From the NCBI RefSeq assembly GCF_964355755.1, contig NC_092670.1, forward strand, positions 19,095,201 through 19,159,200: a DNA stretch of 64,000 nt. The letters run 5' to 3'. Source of the stretch: Antedon mediterranea (Eukaryota > Echinodermata > Crinoidea > Comatulida > Antedonidae). The notes beneath the pieces were generated by a model, which was not told the DNA's origin, did no database searches, and saw only the letters and a program-made list of their open reading frames with translations. The position numbers and the translations under genes are program-made. Shown piece after piece: positions 55,401-64,000 of the stretch (positions within the stretch are counted from its first letter, which is position 1; each line of letters begins with the position of its first letter).

Positions 55401-58400
55401 TCATAAGGTTTTTGAAACAAATAAGAAAATGTTTTAACAGAACTTAAATAAATATTATTGTTTAGTCTTAATTATTATTATTATTGAAAGCCCTATTAAT
55501 ACATAATTACCCAGTTTTTGGTTCAATGTGCAGTGGCAAAAAATCAGTGCCCATAATTTTATTCCAAATTTATTTCAAGGAACAATAATCCATCCAATAC
55601 TTCATGCGGTGCCCCAGGTCTCAAATTTAGTAACAGCATTGTTTTTTAAATTTCCAAGCCACTATGACATTATCCATAATTATAATTTGTCAAATGTTTT
55701 AATAACCAAGTGTGGCTAATTTACTGTAGGGCTATGTAATTAAAATATTTCATCAAAACTCTACAAGATATGCACTAGGCATAATATCTTTTCATTTCTT
55801 AATTCACTGTTTTAAATAATTGTTTTGATACTGAAGAAAAAATACTATAAATGTATACTGCCTGTAATTAATGAAACCATAGTACAGTAACTAGCTATGC
55901 TGGTAAGTTTGATGGCCTACAGCCAATTGGTAGCCTATATTTGGGCAGGGAATTCCAAGCCTGTAGAATGCCTTGAATGTTTCTGTGAATGAAGAAGACA
56001 CACTTCTCATTATCTTATGCTACCAGCCAATCAGCAGCCTTCAATAAAAAACCAGGCAGCAGTAATTAAAACGGAAGAATAATTGCTAGCTCCTTAGATG
56101 TTTGTGATACTCTAGTGAATTTTTTGGCTTGATCATTTGTTGAAACTTATTCTCCTGAAATAATTTTATTCATTTATTTCGTTTATTCTTTATTTTATAT
56201 TCAAATGTACATATACAGCATTACAGATACAAAGCTCTTTAACTAATAAATTACATGGATTTAATTAGCAATAATAACTTTAATATTTTTTATTTGCATT
56301 ACACTACAGTATAGTCATTAATTAACAAAACAGAAAACAATATATCCTAATATTACAGTAAATATTATTACCATGTGATGCCAAACTAAATTTTAAATTC
56401 TTCACATTTTAAAATAAATTCTCATTTTGAAATCACTATTCATATGTTAATTATCTTTTTATATTTAAAGTAGCATATAAAATTCAAGATCTTTTGAAAC
56501 TCAGAAAAAAAAATATTTCTGCTCTTTCTGGAAATTTGTTTATCTCTCAACAACACAGAATGGTCAGAATTGTCTCAATTGGCTACAATATTAGTCCCAA
56601 GTATCAACTGTATGATTCCTTTAATTGGTTTAATTAATGGTTCTTGAGGTTAAAGGAGGCTTGGCAGGTGTTATGCTTAAGTGTGTACTTACTTTATTGT
56701 TATCCACCTGGGGCTGTTAAGTGAGGAGAAAATAAATGACAGTTTAACCATGGTTTAAATGCCCATAAATAGCAATTACTTCTATTGGTATGTGCTTTAC
56801 TGTATACCCATTGATGTACAGTACTTTGTATGCGTAATCCAGTATTCCAATCCTAAGCAGTTTAAAACAAATTCTAAATATACAGGCTTTTTGATTTGAA
56901 CGCAGTAAAAATTAAAATTTCATAAACTATCAAACCAATCGTTTTACACGTATTATTACACAAATACTTTACTGCGAAAGGGGAAAAAAACAACCAGTGA
57001 ACATAACTTTTTTTCAAAGTTTGATAAGCAATGGCTGTTTAATCTATCTGAAGTCTGAGCAAAAAGCATAGCTTTGTATTGCATTTTTTGTTAACAATGT
57101 TATGAATGTGTAGCAATATTGTCAGTTTTATGTAGCACATATTGCTATGCTACACCTGATGGACATTGTACAAGAAATTGTACAAAAAAGTTATTTAATG
57201 GAAATTTATGCCTGCTCCTCTGAAAATGTTAAGTTTTCACAAATCTATATCGTATATCTACTGTATACTGCACGTGTATTCGCATATATTGAGTTTATTA
57301 CAAAGTACAGTATATACTTAAAAGGTTAACTAAGTAGTTAGTGTAGAAACTTGAGAACTCATTAATTGAATCTTGATCTGGTTTCTAGTGTTTGTTGTTC
57401 ATAGAGTTGATTAAGTTTTGGTTGGAATGTTGGTGTTAATTTACTCCAATGATATCGGAGGTGAAAGGTTGACCTTCATTATGGTTGCCTATTTAACTGT
57501 TAAAACATACTCCCAATGTATTAATCGCTATCTTTTTAAAACATTTCTAAAAGAAGTGTATCCTGTTAATTTTCAAAGAATTCCATATTATTGTAGAATC
57601 TCTTTTAAGGGGACACCTTTATGACCCAACAATTAGTTAGTGTTGCCCGTTTTACTGCATATACTGTATTGGCTCCGAGTACAACTCCTGGAAAGTGTAT
57701 TAGGCAAACACAGCATATGCAGTAGAACTAAAACATCCAGAGATTACAAAGTGTACTATTAATAGTAGTGTCCTATAAACAGGTGTTGGCCATAATACTA
57801 GGACATATATTTCCCTTTATTCATTCGTTTCTCAGTGTCCCTTTATAGGGTTTCACTGTTATCTATTACAACATGGACTTATTGATTAGTAATATACATA
57901 AATTATATATTAAAACACATATACTGTATATCTCCTCTTCTAATAGGGATTTCCATTGAATAGTGGTGTCCCAAAGGTGAATTTGTACTGTATTCCAACA
58001 TGGGCTTATATTAAAAGATATATATATTAATTGTGGGCCGTAATATTTCTTACAGACCTACTCTGGATTGTTTTGCGTTGCTGTCAACCCATACCGCAGA
58101 CTTCCTATCTACAGCGACAAGGTAGTAGCTCTCTACCGTGGTAAACGACGTAATGAAATGCCACCTCACGTGTACGCCGTTGCTGACAACGCTTACTATG
58201 ACATGTTGCAAGGTAAAGATGAGATTATTAATATACAGATATGAGTTATTTATATTATAGATATAATAGTTCTATATTTATTAGTTATATACAGTATAGT
58301 GAATCTATTGGTAGAGAGAGAATGGTATTTTATGTAATGTTTTTAACCTTCTTATGCCCCTAGGGAAACATGTAAAATCAGTATTAAAAAACATCATCTG

Positions 58401-61400
58401 TAAAGCCTACTGTCTGTAGAGACCATTATACATCATAAAGGACTGTGTTTTGTTTGCGGATCCTAAAATAAATTTGAATTAAAGAAAAGTTAATAAGATG
58501 GTTTGTTTTCTTGTTTGATTTAACAAGGTTCCTTCTGATATGTTTACCGACGGTTTAATCTTTTGAAATATTAATATGAATATATAAAGATGGGAGGCAA
58601 TAGCAAACAAATTAAGAGAAAGTATTAACTCTGTCAGAAAAATAAAACAGGGAGTTGATATAGTACCAAGCCAACAAACAACACATTTAATAAGAGCCAC
58701 TGCATGCTTGATAACAATTTAGTACAATTAGTTTGGCCTAGCAGTATGTTATGAACTAAGGTATATAAAATTTGTTTAGTGTCTGCGAGCAGCTAACATA
58801 ATTTGGTCACTCATTCTTGCATAATTGCAAGTGGTGTAATTACATAGCTAGTTACTATTACAAAATATGTCTTGTGTTGCACCCTTGGAGGCTAATCTGA
58901 AATATCCTAAAGGGAATTTATGCCCATTAAGGCTTATTAGGAATCATTAAAGGTGAATTATGCTGGTATTACACACACTCTATGGGCCCGTTCGGACGGG
59001 ACTGAAACTACCGTGTACTTCCAACTGTGAGGTCGCGTGTGGCAATTAACTTACGCCTCTGGCTATAAAAAATTAGAAAACCATCTGGACGAAAAATCCA
59101 CCAACTTTACTGGTTATTTCAATCCCATTCCAATTACACGCTGCCTCGGGGTATAATTAATCAAGCGTTAACGGGATCATGTCAAATCGCGACCTCAAAT
59201 AAGCTTTCTGATTGTTTAACAATTATTGTTTAAAATGTTCTTTTTCGTTAATGCGAATGTATATCTATTGTTTTGTAAAATTATATATAAATAATCAACT
59301 CGTTGGTTTTTTTCCGGTGACCTGAACTTGCGAATCGGTGGCTTATAATGTACATGTAACGGCAGGGAGTTCTGTATTGTGGTAGCCTGGTGTCTGTGAA
59401 TTACCACATCAACCGTTCGGCTCGCACGATAAGAGGGGTACAGTGCGTGTTAAATGGAATTTTTACAACAATAGTTCGGCTCGCACGATGAATACACGTG
59501 GTGATTTTTACAAGAGGGGTACAGTGCGTGTACATTAAATGGAATTTCCACAACAATAGTTCGGCTCGCACGATAAATACACGTGGTGATTTTTACAAGA
59601 GGGGTACAGTGCGTGTACATTAAATGGAATTTCCACAACAATAGTTCGGCTCGCACGATAAATACACGTGGTCAACAAACAACATACGTTAGCAGGATTT
59701 TCGATCATTATTTATTTAAAAAGTAAATTGTATTCGATGTATTATAAATATATAGGTCTGGTTGTCGATTGAAAAATAATAATTGAACGATTCGCGCGCG
59801 AAACGACATGCAATATCCAGTTGAATTTGTCAACACGCCATGTCAATTGATATGGGTCGACGCACAGAGGGCGCTTTTTGACCTAAGAATTCCGATCTTA
59901 ATTGGTTTCGTGTCAGCTTACCGGTACTTTGTTTATTCGTACGAACGTCGTATGGGTTTTACCCCAAGGGTAAAAACCAAATAAACGTGTATTTCAATCG
60001 CCGTACGAACACGGTCTATGATTAAAGGGACAGTCTCTTTTGTCCCACGTTTTAACAATAGTTTTTTTATACTAGGATGGTACACATTTACCTTTAGTAT
60101 TTGAAAAATGATGTACCTTATTTAGGAGTAGGGGAGTCTCTCCATTTAAATAGTAATTCTTATTTTTTTTAATCATTATATTCTTTCCTCTGTTTTTGAT
60201 ATGTCGTCTTTTTAACTAATTATTGAACCAGTATTAAAGATTAGATATTTATAGAGAAATCAATACTATTGCTATAATTGACTTTCCCAACATATTGTAT
60301 AATAAATTTGCACTATATATAATGAACCATTTATTTTGGATGGGCTACTACTATTTATATCTGGCAGTATATGATTACATTATTAAATCTATCTAACATG
60401 CTTGAACGATTCGATGGAAGTTGTTGCCAAAGTCTCTTATTAATAGGCAATTTGTAACTAAGCTTCAACCTGCACATCCCATCTTCTAAACAGATTTCTG
60501 AATATCTTGCCTTATTTGGTCATCTTCTCAAAGCAGCACTGTTAATATTAAATGTGTAAACTCGATATATGGCTTAGTTGATAGAATACATTCTTAAAAA
60601 TACTTTATTCTTCTGGTCTTAGGTTTAAATCCTAGTCTATTCTCAAAATAACAAATACGTAATTCAAAATATTTTGTTTTTCCACAGACAATGAAAACCA
60701 GTCTATGCTGATTACGTAAGTTTAAAGATGCCTGATGGTGTGCTGGTGAAGTGTTTTTTACATTTTGTCTATTATATACATTCAAAGTTATCGGCAGACA
60801 CTATAAAGTTTAATCTGTTCTATGAATAGTTTCATAGTTTAAAAAAACAATAAATAGAAAAGCAGAAGTTCATTGAGAAGAAAGATTTATTTTGGGGTGA
60901 TGGAACAATAAGAAATCATTTATTTTGTTGTAATAATATTTATAGATGTTTATATGGACCCATTGTAACTATTAGAATAATTATTTTGGTCTGAAAGAAA
61001 ATGATAAATCAAACCTGTTTTTTCCCCGTGATTTTAGAAAATTGCTTTAATCAATATGATTAATATTGATTATGATGTTCTTTAATGATTTTTTTTTGCT
61101 TTTGTTGTTGGATTTTGTAACCATGTATATTTTTATTCTCAACAGGCGTCGTCAGCATATTTGCTGTTGGATTTTTCTATTATTGATAATTTTTATATTT
61201 TTCCTATTTTATTCATGGAAATACAGCTAATACAGCTATTTAAACAAAATATTGTTTTACTACCCTTTACATGGATTATTAAAATTAGTAATGAAACTAT
61301 ACTATATCTATATAAATATCACAATTATTGAAGCTGTAATATTTACTTTAAAATATTTTGTGATCTAAAATTTTTAATTTCTAAGATTTAGTTCAATTTA

Positions 61401-62014
61401 ACAAAATTAATGCTGTATTCCCATGTTTCATCTTCTCTGGGTAAACAAACAAACGCACATTGCATGCTTGCATGGTTGTTAGAACAGTGGAAATTGTATC
61501 AGTAAAACATCACAGATGTCATTTGATTGGATAAAAGTTTGGTTGACATCAATTGCTAATCTGTGATTGGTTGAAGATACACTTCTTCTGTTCTAACAAT
61601 GTAGAGTTATATAAAACAAGAACTAGAGTTCATTCATGAATTTAAGATTGAGATTTTCAAATTATTCAATCTATTAAACATTTAACTTAGAATTCAAAAC
61701 TCTTTAAAGAAGTACTCTATATATCAGAATTATAGTGTTCATTTCTGATTCTACAAAAATATATTATAGACAAATCATCAAAGAAATTTAAACAAATGAA
61801 AATTAATAATAGTTCTTGTTTATAAACTCTTCTATCTAACAATCAGCATGTGCCTGTAAATGCACTAGTTGAATGAATAGCCTTTATCAATCCATGCATT
61901 TCTCTCAGTGGTGAATCCGGTGCTGGAAAGACAGAAAACACGAAAAAAGTAATCCAGTATTTTGCCAGTATCGCTAGCTCAGCATCCAAAGAACCCCAGA
62001 CAGGAGAGAAGAAG
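52498..62014 (+). CDS. MYH: Muscle-type myosin II heavy chain, N-terminal exons (partial)
   Basis: Five coding exons: 52498-52677, 53001-53144, 58056-58212, 60688-60715, 61909-62014, all in phase. They encode about the first 205 residues of the motor: [16 protein letters not shown], the SH3-like N-terminal subdomain ([29 protein letters not shown]), [53 protein letters not shown], and the P-loop [19 protein letters not shown] split across 60715/61909. The loop after the P-loop ([17 protein letters not shown]) is loop 1. The 28-nt exon matches the small exon found at this place in many animal sarcomeric myosins. Later exons are beyond the window. Sarcomeric rather than non-muscle type is inferred from the N-terminus and loop 1. 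Confidence 0.95.
53251..53600 (-). mobile_element. tRNA-derived SINE, family A, copy 3
   Basis: The best preserved copy. On the minus strand the head is GTGGCCGAGCGGTTAAGAC (A box) and GGGGTTCGAGGCTC (B box), then the conserved body and an AT-rich end at 53251. The head is followed upstream by a partial second head (GTGGCCGAGCG near 53572). Myosin intron between 53144 and 58056. Confidence 0.78.
53830..54237 (+). mobile_element. LINE 3' end fragment
   Basis: Encodes [18 protein letters not shown], the same C-terminal LINE zinc-knuckle type as the relic in STING-A intron 1. Ends with AATAAAGAATCATTGTCATT, a short tandem-repeat tail. Confidence 0.7.
54893..55030 (-). mobile_element. tRNA-derived SINE, family B, copy 2 (degenerate)
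   Basis: Shares CACCGATTACAGGA, CATTTGAGACTTAGG and a weak B-box-like region with the copy at 33480-33667. Confidence 0.5.
56660..56775 (+). promoter_or_regulatory. Candidate muscle enhancer in a myosin intron
   Basis: Two E-boxes, CAGGTG (56665-56670) and CACCTG (56705-56710), and CCATAAATAG (56763-56772), which on the other strand fits a MEF2 site or near-CArG box with one mismatch. Clustering of E-box and MEF2/SRF-type sites is typical of muscle enhancers. This is a motif reading only. Confidence 0.35.
57590..57980. repeat. Dispersed GGGACAC-family repeat, copy 4
   Basis: Contains TTTAAGGGGACACC, CATATATTTCCCTTTATTCA, GTGTCCCTTTATAGGG and TAGTGGTGTCCCAAAGGTG, the blocks shared with 20628, 24935 and 34650. 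Appears to be two overlapping or tandem fragments. Myosin intron. Confidence 0.6.
59415..59672. repeat. 85-bp minisatellite, about three copies
   Basis: GTTCGGCTCGCACGAT recurs at 59415, 59474, 59559 and 59644. The last two full units are 85 bp and nearly identical; the first is shortened to 59 bp. The unit includes AGAGGGGTACAGTGCGTGT and AATACACGTGGT. Myosin intron between 58212 and 60688. Confidence 0.92.
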
Positions 62015-64000
62015 GTACAGTGTCAAGCGGTGGCTAAACATCTAGCATAACCTGGCAACCTTTCATCCTATAATGCAAATCCTACTTGAACTATTTTCAA
62101 AAATCCTAATTGTTTTTTCTTATTTAAAAATAATATTTAAAAAAGAGGGTTTTCTTTTTTAATCTTAGAACTCATTTATTATAAAAATGTTTATTTCTTT
62201 CCAATCCACAATTTATCTTTCTTCAATATCAGCGATTTTAATTGATTAAATTTGGTTGTTCCTCATTAATATTTCTAACCTCAAAATTTTAGATATGATT
62301 GTGTTTAAATATACCATAATTATATCTTAATATGAAGTACACAACTTAGAAAACATATCTACATTTAAACAAATTTACTCCTCTCCCCCCCCCCCCCCAC
62401 CCAACCCTAAAAAAGAAGTTAACGAAATAATTCTAATTGGCTTTGCATATTGGGCTGACCATTGGCAGATTACCAGGTTATGCTGGGGGTCATTCTGAAT
62501 GACCACTTGTTTATACCACACATTATGTACAATCTACCTTTTATCTATCAATGTACTTTACTCTGTATTCAAGTTATCTCGCTATAACTTTTGTTTTGTT
62601 TTGTTTGTTTCAATGTTGATTTTTAAATAAGAGTTTGGATTTTACTGAATTATAATACAGTAATTTAGGCTTATCGATATCTTCAAAAGTTATATTTTCT
62701 TACTCCCCTTAATAATTTATATTACGTTAATTAGTTTTGTTTGTTTTTAAGTGACCCACACCTTTAAATTGATTAAATTACAGTATTCAAGCCTTTTGTT
62801 TTATTTTGTTTGTAAACTTTTCATTAATTTTTGTTTGTTTATTTGTTCAAATTGTTCTTTCAAGAAAATTGTTGATATTTAAATATCAATTTCGATTATT
62901 CAAATTTTACTGTTATAAAATGTTACCCTACATTTATAATTTTAAAGTATAAAATATAATAATAATAAAATAATTTTAAATATTAATTCTTAGTTTTTTC
63001 TTCCCAATTTGAGATGATAACTTGTTTCGACAGAGTATGCATAGACTGGGGTTTTTTCTTCCTGAAATTCTTCAATGATGATATATATTATGTAGACATA
63101 TATTTTTTAAAACACAATATATAGTAGTAAAGTATATAAAGATAAAATTCCATTAGAACAGAAAGCATGAAATTATAATTCTGCAATGCATGTAGGCATA
63201 AATAAATATACACAATAATTAAAAACAGGGAGTAAATATAGTTATATTAGAAAAATCAATGGATCACGTAAATATTATTTACTACAGTTGCTTCAGTAAA
63301 TTGAATATGGACCTACTGCAACAGCTACTGAAATTAGCTAAGCTCTGTCTACACTATCAAACTAATTTGACAAAAAAAGTATGATGTGCCAAAAAATGGT
63401 AGTGATATGTCATAAATATATATAGGCACATCACATTTTTTTGACACATGAAGTTTGATAGTGTAGACAGAGCTTAAATGCAGAAAGTCTGTAAAAAACG
63501 TTTACCTACTTAGTAGGTACTGAAGCAAATGCTGTAAAATAATTCTTTCATGGTTCCTCAAGTAGTTTGTTGTAGAATTACTCTCTCACACTTTATCATT
63601 TGCATGAATACTACCTTAAATGCATATAGAATGGTCTAATAGCGGCAGTACCTCTTTAAGTAAATTATTGAATGAATTATACTATATTGTTAAAAAATAT
63701 ATTTTTTTCAATTATGGAATTTTATATATACCTATATACCTGTATATTAAATTTAGTACACAGGGTATATGGACCTATATATTTTTTTCGGGTTTATTCT
63801 GGTAAGTATTCATGCATGCAAAAAGAGAGAGAATAATTCTACAATTTAGCTTTTTATTGAAAGATATCATTAGAATTATTTTAGCCAAATGAAAGGCAGA
63901 ACATTACAAAGGAAATTTGATAGAAATGCAACTGGTGTAACTTGCATTTTACAGAGTCTTTGTACATTCTCATGTCCGGCTTTGGCCTGATTGAGACTAG
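62015..64000. other. Myosin intron running off the window
   Basis: Starts with donor GTACAG. AT-rich; contains a C homopolymer run (about 62384-62398) and the MITE at 63339. No next myosin exon was found before the window end. Confidence 0.6.
63339..63476. mobile_element. Short palindromic MITE, copy 3 (best preserved)
   Basis: 138 bp, starting TAAGCTCTGTCTACACTATC and ending in its near-perfect complement. The interior is also partly palindromic (GATGTGCC against GGCACATC). Family members at 28600-28738 and 43324-43465. Confidence 0.85.

Noticed and set aside
55948-55956. GGGAATTCC as an NF-kB site
   Set aside because: A single 9-mer in 64 kb is expected by chance, and no related sites cluster with it.
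59415-59672. CRISPR-like repeats
   Set aside because: Units are contiguous with no unique spacers, in a eukaryotic intron; a minisatellite.

Overview
This is animal nuclear DNA: AT-rich, with GT-AG introns, interspersed transposons and orthologues of metazoan genes. The gene content (STING-type innate sensor, exportin-6, MEI1, muscle-type myosin II heavy chain), the BEL/Pao element and the scattered AGGCCTA-rich words suggest a marine invertebrate deuterostome, most likely an echinoderm. That placement is inference. I rebuilt the gene models by hand from homology, splice signals and exon phase.

Layout. (1) 1-15.6 kb: a tandem array of STING-like genes on the + strand. The last exon of copy 1 is at 217-287. 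Copy A is complete (six exons, 382 aa, 9868-12632). Copy B is a damaged paralogue (13601-15641). An 8.4-kb BEL/Pao LTR retrotransposon (1066-9480) sits between copies 1 and A and is itself split by a 1.6-kb non-autonomous hAT element. (2) 16.8-31.0 kb: XPO6 (exportin-6) on +, 24 exons, 1149 aa, with a proposed first coding exon that is only the ATG. Its introns hold a mariner-like TIR element, tRNA-derived SINEs, an antisense LINE 3' end, a 261-bp tandem duplication and a hAT-like insertion. (3) 33.2-48.1 kb: MEI1 on -, about 28 exons, tail to tail with XPO6. Its introns hold a tRNA-Asp(AUC)-like gene, a second hAT-like element, an internally deleted LINE and several MITEs. (4) 48.1-52.4 kb: a head-to-head interval between MEI1 and a myosin gene, with many CCAAT boxes, a probable non-coding first exon and a Mutator-like MITE carrying CRE palindromes. 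(5) 52.5-64 kb: the first five coding exons of a muscle-type myosin II heavy chain, through the P-loop; the gene leaves the window.

How it fits together. The four loci have unrelated jobs: cyclic-dinucleotide sensing, nuclear export of actin-profilin, meiotic double-strand-break formation, and contraction. The most interesting part is the STING cluster. One copy keeps the residues of the ligand pocket, one is decaying in exactly that pocket, one reaches in from the left edge, and a retrotransposon with nearly identical LTRs has landed just upstream of the intact copy's promoter. A second theme is transposons landing at or next to splice signals (XPO6 exon 16 acceptor, MEI1 donor at 34833, MEI1 acceptor at 36549) with those signals still intact.
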